This document shows positions 42,196 through 50,132 of a DNA stretch of 64,000 nt, piece by piece (within the stretch, counting starts at the first letter, position 1; each line of letters opens with the position of its first letter). The DNA is from Cnuibacter physcomitrellae (lineage in GTDB: Bacteria > Actinomycetota > Actinomycetes > Actinomycetales > Microbacteriaceae), in NCBI RefSeq assembly GCF_014640535.1, contig NZ_BMHD01000001.1:994214-1058213 (forward strand). The letters run 5' to 3'. The translations under genes were made by a program, and so were the position numbers. The notes below the pieces were generated by a model. The model did not search any database. It had not been told where the DNA came from and was given only the letters and a program-made list of their open reading frames with translations.

Positions 42196-42870
42196 TCAGG
42201 CGCCGAGGGCGGCGGCCTGGGCGTCGAGGACGGCGAGCACCGCGTCCTCCGCGTCCTGGGTCTCGGCCGCCGTGACGCCGTTCGCGACGTACGTCTGCAC
42301 CACCACCCACCGGTCGCCGGCGTCGGTCCACCAGGTCGAGCGGACGGTGTCGCCGTCCTGCTGCGAGGGCCCGCTCACGCCGTTCCAGCCCTCGTGCGAG
42401 ACCGCGGTCCACGTGGGGTCGGATGCGGAGCAGGCGGCTACCTCGGCGTCGAGCGCCGCGAGGGGGTCGTCGGCCACGCCGCCGGCCCGGTCGTCGATGA
42501 TCGCGATGCCGATCGACGCCTCGAGCCGCTCCGGCTCCGCGGCGACGCCCAGGTCGATCGTCTCGATGTTCTCCTGGACGTGCGACCACGCACCCCACCA
42601 CGCGTCCTTCCGCGCGGCGTCGCACTCGGGCGAGGACGTCCACTCCGGTGTGTTCACGATGAAGGTGTAGTTCGACTCCTGCCACCGGCGCCCGTCCCGG
42701 ACGCACAACTCCTCCGGCGTCACGACGTCGGTCTCCCCGGTCGGGGAGGGCGGGCAGCCCACCGTCTCCTCCGGCGCGGTCCCGTCCGGGGTGTTCGCCG
42801 TGCACCCGGTGACGGCGAGGCACGACACCAGGACGAGGCCGCCCACCCACGCCGCTCTCCGCATCCCCAT
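42196..42870 (-). CDS. Putative lipoprotein of unknown function
   Basis: 224-residue secreted protein with a short signal peptide (MGMRRAAWVGGLVLVSCLAVTGC) and lipobox AVTGC, so it should be anchored on the outer face of the membrane. Trp-rich segments (DAWWGAWSHVQENIE, STWWTDAGDRWVVVQTYV) suggest a compact soluble domain; I do not recognise the family. ATG 42870 puts the signal at the N-terminus; CAGGGT lies 7 nt before it. Same strand as the downstream-encoded genes but separate. Confidence 0.7.
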   Translation of the reverse strand: MGMRRAAWVGGLVLVSCLAVTGCTANTPDGTAPEETVGCPPSPTGETDVVTPEELCVRDGRRWQESNYTFIVNTPEWTSSPECDAARKDAWWGAWSHVQENIETIDLGVAAEPERLEASIGIAIIDDRAGGVADDPLAALDAEVAACSASDPTWTAVSHEGWNGVSGPSQQDGDTVRSTWWTDAGDRWVVVQTYVANGVTAAETQDAEDAVLAVLDAQAAALGA

Positions 42871-42890
42871 GACACGCACCCTGCCATGAA

Positions 42891-42966
42891 GCGGGGTTTC
42901 GCGCCCTGTTTGACCTTCCGCGCGCCCACTGACCCCGCGAGAGGTCACGAAGGCAGCGAAACCCGC
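42891..42966. terminator. Nested hairpin (family 4, copy 2)
   Basis: Outer arms GCGGGGTTTCGC (42891-42902) and GCGAAACCCGC (42956-42966); inner arms TGACCTTCCGCG (42911-42922) and CGCGAGAGGTCA (42936-42947). The CGCCCACTGACC loop matches the loop of the element at 26125-26190. It stands after the 42988-45817 operon. Confidence 0.65.
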
Positions 42967-42987
42967 AGGAGACGGAGGACGACGCCG

Positions 42988-44709
42988 TCAGTGCTTCGCG
43001 TTCTGGGCGGCGGCGGCCGCGGCGAGGATCGTGAGCAGTCGCGGCGACGACCGCTCGGGCAGGTGCACCTCGATGAAGACAGCGCGCTCGGTGGTGGCGT
43101 GCGCGAGCGCCAGCGCCTCCGCGAGCTCGGCCTGGGTCGACGCCGACACCGTCACCGCGAGGTCGCGCGCGCCGAACGCCGCGGGGATGAGCGTCCAGTC
43201 CCAGGGCGTGATGTCCTGGTACACGGCCGCCGGGCTCTGGATCATGCGCTCGACCGTGTAACCGCCGTTGTTCAACAGGAACACGATCGGCGTGTAACCG
43301 CGGTGGAGGATCGTGGCGAGCTCCTGGATCGTCAGCTGCGCCGCTCCGTCACCGACGAAGAGCACGCAGCGCTTCGAGGGATCGGCTACGGCGGCACCGA
43401 GCGTCGCGGGCACGGTGTAGCCGATCGCCGACCAGACGGGCTGGCCGAGCAGCGCGCATCCGTCGGGCAGCAGGAGGTCGAGCGCACCGTAGAAGGAGGT
43501 GCCCGCATCCGCGATCACGGTGGTGTCGGGCTGCAGCCAGCCCTGGATGCTGTCCCAGAAGAAGTCCTGGTCGAGCTCCGCGTCGGGGGCGGGCGGGTCG
43601 GCGACGAGCACCGGCGGATGCCCGACCGGCGTCACCGCCGGCCGGTGCGACTCCCCCAGCACCTCGTGCAGGGCGCGCAGCGAGTCGGAGAGGCGGACGC
43701 CGTAGTAGGTGGTGTCGGCGATCCGCGCGGATGTGAGCCCCAGCTCGATCGCGGCGTCCTCGTCGAACGCCTGGGTGAAGAAGCCGGTGAGGAAGTCGCT
43801 CATCACGGTGCCGGCGAGCACCAGGAGCTCGGCGCCGTCCACGGCCTCGCGCGCCTCGTCGATGCGGGTGAAGGCGCCCATGTACGTGCCGAGGCTGGCC
43901 GGGTGCGACTCGTCGAGCACGGCCTTCGCCATGTTCTGCGACGCGACGTAGACGCCGTCGTGGTCGGCGATGTCGCGGATGACCGGCTCGAGCGACGTGC
44001 GGTGCACCTGCGGCCCGACGAGGAGCGTCACCCGTTCGGACGGGGTCACCACGGCGCGGAGGCCCTCCCGGAAGCGCGCCAGCTCGCCCGCGTCGCTCGT
44101 CGCCCCGACGAGCGGGGTGCGGAGGTTCGCCGCGTGCACGGGGGCGACGGCGACGTCCGTCGGGATGGCGAGGTACACGGGCTTCGATTCGCGGAGGGCC
44201 GTCATGAGGGCGGAGTCGATGTCGCGCGTGGCGCTCTGAGCGCGCACGATCGTCGCGGAGGCGGTGACCTCGCGATACGCGCGCACGAAGTGCTCGTAGT
44301 CGCCGTCGATGAGCGTGTGGTGGAGGTGTGCACCCGCCGCCCGGGCGACCGTCGAGGGCATGCCGGTGATCTGCACCACGGGCACGTCCTCCGAGAAGCT
44401 GCCGGCCACCCCGTTGATCGCCGACATCTCGCCCACGCCGAAGGTCGTGACGAGGGCGCCGATGCCCCGCTTGAGCCGCGCGTAGCCGTCGGCCGCGTAG
44501 GCGGCATTGAGCTCGTTCGTGGATCCGACCCAGGTGAAGCCGTCGACCGTGGTCATCTGGTCGAGGAGGCTCAGGTTGAAGTCGCCGGGGAGGCCGAACA
44601 CGTGATCCGCTCCGAGCTGCACGAGACGTGTGGCGAGGTACTGCCCGACCGTGACGGTCGGATGGACGACGGTCGCGGAGGCGGGGTCGTCGGTGATGGT
44701 GTCGGTCAT
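42988..44709 (-). CDS. Thiamine-diphosphate 2-oxoacid decarboxylase (indolepyruvate/pyruvate decarboxylase family)
   Basis: Non-oxidative decarboxylation of a 2-oxo acid to an aldehyde. The 573-residue protein has the cofactor-activating Glu in STNELNAAYAADGYAR (about 63), the HH pair in GAHLHHTL (about 126-130) typical of PDC/IPDC enzymes, and the ThDP motif GDGAAQLTIQEL...LLNN (about 455-485). ATG 44709 follows GAAGGAATC. It lies 55 bases after the MetF-like gene and is probably co-transcribed. The true substrate (indolepyruvate, phenylpyruvate, branched oxo acids) is not evident. Confidence 0.9.
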   Translation of the reverse strand: MTDTITDDPASATVVHPTVTVGQYLATRLVQLGADHVFGLPGDFNLSLLDQMTTVDGFTWVGSTNELNAAYAADGYARLKRGIGALVTTFGVGEMSAINGVAGSFSEDVPVVQITGMPSTVARAAGAHLHHTLIDGDYEHFVRAYREVTASATIVRAQSATRDIDSALMTALRESKPVYLAIPTDVAVAPVHAANLRTPLVGATSDAGELARFREGLRAVVTPSERVTLLVGPQVHRTSLEPVIRDIADHDGVYVASQNMAKAVLDESHPASLGTYMGAFTRIDEAREAVDGAELLVLAGTVMSDFLTGFFTQAFDEDAAIELGLTSARIADTTYYGVRLSDSLRALHEVLGESHRPAVTPVGHPPVLVADPPAPDAELDQDFFWDSIQGWLQPDTTVIADAGTSFYGALDLLLPDGCALLGQPVWSAIGYTVPATLGAAVADPSKRCVLFVGDGAAQLTIQELATILHRGYTPIVFLLNNGGYTVERMIQSPAAVYQDITPWDWTLIPAAFGARDLAVTVSASTQAELAEALALAHATTERAVFIEVHLPERSSPRLLTILAAAAAAQNAKH

Positions 44710-44764
44710 GGCTGCGATTCCTTCGTGTCGGCGCCGGCGCCCTCGTGAGCCGCGCGGCGTGCGG

Positions 44765-45817
44765 TCATGCGACGAGCCCGAGACGGTCGGCCACGCTGCC
44801 CATCGCTTCGGCGAACGACTCCTCGGCCCCGGGCTCGCCCTGCGACGGCCCGCCGGAGAGGTCGACGCCCGAGACGCCGTCCACCGCGAGCAGAGCCTCG
44901 CACAGTTCGGTCACGGCGTCGAGCCCGGCGGCCCGCGGGTCGCGCGCGTGCAGGATCCGATCGAGGAAGCCGTCCGGGAGGACGAGGGACGTGAACGACC
45001 GCAGCAGGGCCGCGCTCCCGGCATCGACGACCATCGGGACGCAGACGACGAACGCCGGATCGGCGCCCTCACCGCGTACGTCCCCGATGAAGCGGCGCAC
45101 CGGCTCCACCCCGCCGCAGTGGTCGATGAAGCAGACGTCGGCGCCCGCGCGCAGCTTCTCGGCGAGCCGCGCCGCCCGGCGGTCGACGGGCGGGGTCGTC
45201 GGCGACTCGCCGACCGACACCAGGTGCCCTGCCGCTCGCGCCAGCGCCGCGGTGCGGGTCGAGTCGAGGTCGAAGACCGGCATCGCGTCCGGACGGTCTC
45301 CGGTGAGGGTGTGGTCGCCGGTGACGCAGTGCACCGCGGCGACACCGGCGTCCGCGAGCGCCGCCAGTTCACCCTCGAGGGCGACGCGGTTGCGGTCGCG
45401 GTTGTTGAACCCGGCCCACACCGCGACACCGCGGTCCTGGATCAGGCGGGCACGGTAGGCGGGCGGGAACTGCACGCGTGACGTGCCCGAGTCGCCGGCG
45501 AGCACCGCATCCACGCGTCCCGCGAGCACGTCGGCGCAGCGCTCGAGCGACCCGCGGTCGAGCGCTCGAGCGGGGAAGTCGGCGACCACGACGGGTCGCG
45601 TGGCGAGCAGATCACGCATCCGCCGGGCCGACGGGATGCGGTCGTCGAGGTCGGCCCCTCCCGAGGCGTCGGGCGCCCCGTGCCACCGGACGGTCGGCTC
45701 GTCGAGGAAGACGCAGGGGTGCACGGCGACCTCGCAGCGACCGTCGAGCTCGACGCCGCCACAGGGGCCGTACTCCATGCGCTTCGGGCATGCCTCCTGC
45801 ACAGCCGGACCGACCAT
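44765..45817 (-). CDS. MetV-like zinc domain fused to a MetF-like barrel
   Basis: 350-residue protein whose N-terminus, CPKRMEYGPCGGVELDGRCEV, is the MTHFR_C (MetV) metal/cysteine motif, followed by a methylenetetrahydrofolate-reductase-like TIM barrel (VVVADFPARAL, VHCVTGDHT, DVCFIDHCGG, VVCVPMVV). A folate- or corrinoid-linked one-carbon role is likely, but the barrel is divergent and the classic E. coli MetF active-site pattern is not obvious. ATG 45817 follows TAGCAT by 6 nt. It heads an operon with the ThDP decarboxylase and diverges from the propeller gene at 45881. Confidence 0.78.
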   Translation of the reverse strand: MVGPAVQEACPKRMEYGPCGGVELDGRCEVAVHPCVFLDEPTVRWHGAPDASGGADLDDRIPSARRMRDLLATRPVVVADFPARALDRGSLERCADVLAGRVDAVLAGDSGTSRVQFPPAYRARLIQDRGVAVWAGFNNRDRNRVALEGELAALADAGVAAVHCVTGDHTLTGDRPDAMPVFDLDSTRTAALARAAGHLVSVGESPTTPPVDRRAARLAEKLRAGADVCFIDHCGGVEPVRRFIGDVRGEGADPAFVVCVPMVVDAGSAALLRSFTSLVLPDGFLDRILHARDPRAAGLDAVTELCEALLAVDGVSGVDLSGGPSQGEPGAEESFAEAMGSVADRLGLVA

Positions 45818-45823
45818 GCGGTC

Positions 45824-45829
45824 ATGCTA
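45824..45829 (-). promoter_or_regulatory. -10 box of the MetV-MetF-like gene (leaderless type)
   Basis: TAGCAT on the minus strand, followed by 6 nt and ATG 45817. Confidence 0.6.
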
Positions 45830-45868
45830 GCCAGCGGATGTGTCCACCACGTTTCGCCCCCGCGCCCC

Positions 45869-45874
45869 TATGCT
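45869..45874 (+). promoter_or_regulatory. -10 box of the propeller-protein gene (leaderless type)
   Basis: TATGCT followed by 6 nt and ATG 45881. It is 40 bp from the opposite -10 at 45824-45829, so the divergent promoters are close. Confidence 0.6.
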
Positions 45875-45880
45875 CGGCCC

Positions 45881-47278
45881 ATGCGGACAGTGCAGGCGCG
45901 GGGCGGACGAGGTCGTGCGTTCCGTCCTGTCTTACGGCGTGGTGCCGCGCCCCTCTTCGCGGCCCTCGCCTCCGCGGCGCTGCTCGCTTCGAGCCCCACC
46001 GTGACCACCGCGAGCGCCTCCACGTCCACCCCGACCGCCGCGTGGTACCTCTCCTTCCACGGCGGCGCGGCCGGCTCGGGCGTGAACCAGGTGTACGGCT
46101 ACGACAGCACGGGCGTCTTGGTCCAACCGGCCGTCCTCGCGTCCGGCCCTTCGGACCCCGTCCTCGCCGAACTGAGGGGCATGGCGGTCACCCCGTCGGG
46201 CGCCCTCCTCGTGGCCAACGCGACCGAGGACGACAGCACCGTCCTCCAGTACGGCCCCACCGACGCCGACGGCATCCGTCCGATCGTCCCGCCCGACGGC
46301 ATCCTCGCCTCGGGGACCACCGCCGGAGCGGGGCTGGCGCATCCGTACGGGCTCGCGACCCTGCCCTCCGGCGACATCGCGGTCTCGAGCCAGGACTCCC
46401 AGGTCGTGACCCTCCTCACCGCGGACGGGCAGCCCGATCCGGCCTCGGGCGGTGCCCCGTGGTGGTCGTCACAGCATCCGGATGCGGACCTGCCGCCGGG
46501 CACGCTCGTCCCGTCGTCCGCCGACGTGCCCGCGAAGGACGGCGGGCTCGTGGCGCCGCGCGGCATCCTGATCGTCGCATCCGGTGATGCTGGGACGGAC
46601 GACGCGACGCTGTACGTGGCCGACAACGGAGCCCAGGCTGTGCGGAGCTATGACGCCGTGACCGGGGAGTTCCTCGGCGACGTGCTCACCGCCTCCCGCG
46701 ACGGTCTCGGGAGCCCCGTCGGGCTCGCCCTCCACGACGGACGCCTGTACGTCACGAGCGAGGGCACCGACGACGTGACGAGCGTCGACCTCTCGAGCGG
46801 GACGACGCACACCGTGGTCTCGGGGAAGGTCGATCACCTCGAGCTCGACCATCCGTCGGGCCTGGCCTTCGGTGCGGACGGCCGGTTGTACGTGGCCAGC
46901 CGGGTCGCGCAGCAGGTCATCGCCTACACGCTGGATGCGAAGGGCGACTCCACGACGAAGGCCGCCGTCTTCCTCGACCGGCTTCCCGACCAGCCCGAGC
47001 AGCTGCTCGGACTGCTGCCGGCGGGTCTGGGCGGCGCGGAGCCGGGCTCCGACCCCGGCGCTCCCCCCGGCGTCGTCGACTCTCCCCCGGCGGGCGCCGA
47101 CCCGAGGACGGGACCCTCCGGGACCTCGACCGTCGCACCCGCCCTGGCGGCCACCGGGCTCGCCGCCTCCGGCTCCCCGACCCGGTCGGATGGCCCGCTC
47201 GCCGCGGTCCTCGTGCTCTGCCTCCTCGGGGCGGGCCTCGCGCTCCTCGCGGCGAGCAGGGTCGGCCGCCGCCTCTAG
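45881..47278 (+). CDS. Secreted NHL/SMP-30-like beta-propeller protein with LAATG motif
   Basis: 465-residue surface protein: Arg-rich N-terminus and hydrophobic signal (about 15-45), then repeated propeller blades (GLATLPSGDIAVSSQDS, PVGLALHDGRLYVTSEG, PSGLAFGADGRLYVASR). A Pro/Gly/Ser linker leads to LAATG and, after an unusually long 14-16-residue gap, a hydrophobic helix and VGRRL. A sorting signal is possible but less tight than in the other two LAATG proteins. ATG 45881 follows TATGCT by 6 nt. Function unknown; possibly binding or a lactonase-like fold. Confidence 0.78.
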   Translation: MRTVQARGGRGRAFRPVLRRGAAPLFAALASAALLASSPTVTTASASTSTPTAAWYLSFHGGAAGSGVNQVYGYDSTGVLVQPAVLASGPSDPVLAELRGMAVTPSGALLVANATEDDSTVLQYGPTDADGIRPIVPPDGILASGTTAGAGLAHPYGLATLPSGDIAVSSQDSQVVTLLTADGQPDPASGGAPWWSSQHPDADLPPGTLVPSSADVPAKDGGLVAPRGILIVASGDAGTDDATLYVADNGAQAVRSYDAVTGEFLGDVLTASRDGLGSPVGLALHDGRLYVTSEGTDDVTSVDLSSGTTHTVVSGKVDHLELDHPSGLAFGADGRLYVASRVAQQVIAYTLDAKGDSTTKAAVFLDRLPDQPEQLLGLLPAGLGGAEPGSDPGAPPGVVDSPPAGADPRTGPSGTSTVAPALAATGLAASGSPTRSDGPLAAVLVLCLLGAGLALLAASRVGRRL

Positions 47279-47281
47279 GCT
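47276..47281 (+). promoter_or_regulatory. -10 box of allB (leaderless type)
   Basis: TAGGCT followed by 6 nt and ATG 47288. The TAG is also the stop codon of the propeller gene. Confidence 0.6.
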
Positions 47282-47287
47282 GTCGGC

Positions 47288-48673
47288 ATGACCGCACCCT
47301 TCGACCTCGTCGTCCGTTCCCGCGCCGTCTTCACCGAGGGCCGGTGGCGTGAGGCGGCCGTCGCCGTGCGCGACGGGATCGTCGTGCTCCTCGCCGAGTA
47401 CGAGGAGGAGATCCCGGCCCACGTCGAGGTGGTCCTGCCGGAGGGACAGGTGCTCATGCCCGGCGTGGTGGATTCGCACGTGCACGTCAACGAGCCCGGC
47501 CGCACCGAGTGGGAGGGCTTCACCACCGGCACCCGCGCCGCCGCCGCCGGCGGGGTCACCACCATCGTCGACATGCCGCTGAACAGCATCCCGCCCACGA
47601 CGACGGTCGAGGGTCTCGACGTCAAGCGCGCGGCGGCCGAGCCGCAGGCGAGCGTCGACGTGGGGTTCTGGGGCGGCGCGATCCCGTCGAGCCTGGGCTC
47701 GCTCCGGCCGCTGTGGGAGCGCGGCGTGTTCGGCTTCAAGGCGTTCCTCTCGCCCTCGGGGGTCGACGAGTTCCCGCACCTGACGACGGATCAGCTGAAC
47801 GCTGCCCTCGACGAGATCGCCGGCTTCGGCGGGCTCCTGATCGTGCACGCGGAGGATCCCGACGTGCTCGACCGCAGCGGCGCCTCCGAGAGCAGCACCC
47901 ACTACCTCGACTTCGTCGCGAGCCGCCCCGATCTGGCCGAGGAGGACGCGATCGCCCACGTGATCGCCGGTGTCCGCCGCAGCGGCGCGCGGGCGCATGT
48001 GCTCCACCTCTCCAGTGCGCGCGCCCTCGACCAGATCCGCGCGGCGAAGGCCGAGGGCCTGCCGATCACGGTCGAGACCTGCCCGCACTACCTCAGCTTC
48101 GCCGCGGGCGAGATCCCCGACGGCGCCACCCAGTTCAAGTGCTGCCCGCCCATCCGCGACGAGGGCAACCGCGACCTGCTCTGGGAGGCGCTGGTCGACG
48201 GCACCATCGACCTCGTCGCCTCCGATCACTCCCCCTCCACCGCCGAGCTCAAGTTCTCGTCCGGCGGCGACTTCCTGGAGGCATGGGGCGGCATCTCAGG
48301 GCTGCAGGTGTCACTGCCCGCCGTGTGGACGGCCGCCCGCGATCGCGGCATCCCGCTCGAACGGGTCATCGGATGGATGTGCGAGGGTCCCGCGGCGCTG
48401 ACGGGTCTGACGGGTTCGAAGGGCTCGATCGAGCCCGGGGCCGCCGCCGACCTCGTCGCCTTCGCCCCCGAGGAGTCCTTCACCGTCCACGCGTCCGAGC
48501 TCGAGCACCGCAACAAGGTGAGCGCGTTCGACGGCCGCGAGCTGCACGGCGTCGTGCACACGACATGGCTCGCCGGCGCTCCCGTCTACTCGCTCGCTCC
48601 GGCGGGCGACGCCGTCTTCGCGGCGCCCTCGGGGCGTCTGCTCGAGCGGACCGGCGACCGGCACGGGCTGTAA
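47288..48673 (+). CDS. allB: Allantoinase
   Basis: Cytosolic dinuclear metal amidohydrolase that opens allantoin to allantoate. The 461-residue protein has DSHVHVNEPGRTEWEGF (HxH, about 60-76), the carbamylated lysine in GFKAFLSPSG (about 152), IVHAED, VLHLSSA and the Asp in ASDHSPS (about 315). This pattern distinguishes allantoinase from dihydroorotase. ATG 47288 is supported by TAGGCT-N6-ATG. Urate oxidase follows on the same strand; HIU hydrolase and OHCU decarboxylase are convergent. Confidence 0.95.
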   Translation: MTAPFDLVVRSRAVFTEGRWREAAVAVRDGIVVLLAEYEEEIPAHVEVVLPEGQVLMPGVVDSHVHVNEPGRTEWEGFTTGTRAAAAGGVTTIVDMPLNSIPPTTTVEGLDVKRAAAEPQASVDVGFWGGAIPSSLGSLRPLWERGVFGFKAFLSPSGVDEFPHLTTDQLNAALDEIAGFGGLLIVHAEDPDVLDRSGASESSTHYLDFVASRPDLAEEDAIAHVIAGVRRSGARAHVLHLSSARALDQIRAAKAEGLPITVETCPHYLSFAAGEIPDGATQFKCCPPIRDEGNRDLLWEALVDGTIDLVASDHSPSTAELKFSSGGDFLEAWGGISGLQVSLPAVWTAARDRGIPLERVIGWMCEGPAALTGLTGSKGSIEPGAAADLVAFAPEESFTVHASELEHRNKVSAFDGRELHGVVHTTWLAGAPVYSLAPAGDAVFAAPSGRLLERTGDRHGL

Positions 48674-48676
48674 ACA

Positions 48677-48692
48677 GCACGTAAATTCGTGC
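48677..48692. promoter_or_regulatory. Palindrome upstream of urate oxidase
   Basis: GCACG-TAAATT-CGTGC is a 16-bp inverted repeat with an AT-rich centre in a GC-rich gap, 106 nt before the urate oxidase start. It is directly followed by a short GC hairpin (GCCGCC 48695-48700 / GGCGGC 48710-48715) that may end allB transcripts. Confidence 0.5.
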
Positions 48693-48798
48693 GGGCCGCC
48701 GCTCCCTCGGGCGGCGTCGGGCCGGCACCGACGAGAGACTGGGGTCGCGGATGCGGCGCGCACGCCCGCGTCCCCTCAGCGGAGGAAAGGTGGACCGC

Positions 48799-49722
48799 AT
48801 GGCGATCGTCCTCGGACCGAATCAGTACGGCAAGGCCGAGAACCGCGTGGTGCGCATCTACCGCGACAGCCCGCGGCACGAGATCCACGACGTGAACGTG
48901 TCGACGTCCCTCCGCGGCGACTTCGCGGCCGCGCACCTCGCCGGCGATCAGGGCTCGGTGCTCCCCACCGACACGCAGAAGCAGACCGCCTACTCCTACG
49001 CGAAGGAGAAGGGCCTCACCTCGATCGAGCCGTACGGCATCACCCTGGCCACGCACTTCGTCGACGACGTCGTCCCCGTCGATGGCGCCCGCGTCGAGAT
49101 CGAGGAGTACGCCTGGGAGCGGGTCACGGTCGACGGCGCGGAGCACGACCACACCTTCGTCCGCCGTGGCCAGGAGGTACGCACCGCCGCGATCACCGTC
49201 GAGGGCAAGGGCGATGCGCAACGCGTGTGGCTGGTGGGCGGCCTGAAGGACCTCACGATCCTGAAGACCACCGGCAGCGAGTTCCACGGCTTCCTCACCG
49301 ACCCGTACACCGTGCTCGAGCCCACCAGCGACCGCATCATGGCGACGTCGCTCGTGGCGCGGTGGAGGTTCGCCTCCACCGATCCCGCCGACTGGGCGGA
49401 CCTCGACTGGGAGGGCCTCTACGCCGGGGTGAAGCAGACCATGGTCGAGGTGTTCGCGACGCTGCAGTCGCTGGCGCTGCAGCAGACGCTGTTCGAGATG
49501 GGCAAGGCGGTGCTCGAGCGCTACGACGTGCTCGCGGAGGTGCGCCTCTCGGCGCCGAACAAGCACCACTTCCTCTACGACCTCTCGCGCTTCGGGGTCG
49601 ACAACCCCGGCGAGGTCTTCCACGCCGACGACCGCCCCTACGGCCTCATCCAGGCCTCGGTCCTCCGCGACGACGCCCCCGACGCGGGCTCCGCCTGGAC
49701 CCCCGGCGCCGGCTTCGCCTGA
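48799..49722 (+). CDS. Urate oxidase (uricase)
   Basis: Cofactor-free oxidation of urate to 5-hydroxyisourate. The 307-residue protein has two T-fold halves: LGPNQYGKAENRVVRIYRD with the catalytic Lys, TDTQKQTAY with the catalytic Thr region, and the C-terminal APNKHHFLYDLSRFGVDN signature. ATG 48799 has a strong GGAGGAAAGG 8 bases upstream. It is the step after xanthine dehydrogenase and before the HIU hydrolase encoded convergently. Confidence 0.96.
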   Translation: MAIVLGPNQYGKAENRVVRIYRDSPRHEIHDVNVSTSLRGDFAAAHLAGDQGSVLPTDTQKQTAYSYAKEKGLTSIEPYGITLATHFVDDVVPVDGARVEIEEYAWERVTVDGAEHDHTFVRRGQEVRTAAITVEGKGDAQRVWLVGGLKDLTILKTTGSEFHGFLTDPYTVLEPTSDRIMATSLVARWRFASTDPADWADLDWEGLYAGVKQTMVEVFATLQSLALQQTLFEMGKAVLERYDVLAEVRLSAPNKHHFLYDLSRFGVDNPGEVFHADDRPYGLIQASVLRDDAPDAGSAWTPGAGFA

Positions 49723-49787
49723 TCACCGGCCTGTCGGTTGCGTCGTCCCGCGTCCCCGGTCGACGCGCGTTCCGGGGTCGACGCGCG

Positions 49788-50132
49788 TCAGCTGCCGCGG
49801 TAGGTGCTGTAGGCGAAGGGGCTCAGCAGGAGCGGGATGTGGTAGTGCTGGTCCGCATCCATCAGCTCGAACACCACGTGCACCTCGGGGTAGAACGGGC
49901 GCACCTCCTGCTCGGCGAAGTAGGTCGCGGTGTCGAAGGTGACGCGGTAGCGGCCGGGCTCCAGGCGTGCCGGACCGAGCTGGTTGACGCGCCCATCCGC
50001 ATCCGTCACCGCCGACCCGATCATGTGCCAGTTGCCGAGCTCATCGTGCTCGAGGATGATCGGCACGCCCGCCGCGGGACGGCCGATCACCGAGTCGAGG
50101 ACGTGCGAGGTGACGTGGCTGCGGTCGGTCAT
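49788..50132 (-). CDS. 5-hydroxyisourate hydrolase (transthyretin-like)
   Basis: Hydrolyses HIU to OHCU. The 114-residue protein has SHVTSHVLDSVIGRPAAGV at the N-terminus, a central ...RYRVTFDTATYF, FYPEVHVVFEL, HYHIPLLLSPFAYSTYRGS with the diagnostic YRGS end; the His/Arg active-site residues (HVLD, HYH) are visible. ATG 50132 overlaps the OHCU decarboxylase stop by 4 bases, so the two consecutive steps are coupled. Confidence 0.95.
   Translation of the reverse strand: MTDRSHVTSHVLDSVIGRPAAGVPIILEHDELGNWHMIGSAVTDADGRVNQLGPARLEPGRYRVTFDTATYFAEQEVRPFYPEVHVVFELMDADQHYHIPLLLSPFAYSTYRGS

Noticed and set aside
49723-49787. Regulatory repeat after urate oxidase
   Set aside because: GGTCGACGCGCGT occurs twice, but the gap is only 65 bp between convergent genes and the pattern is too short to interpret.
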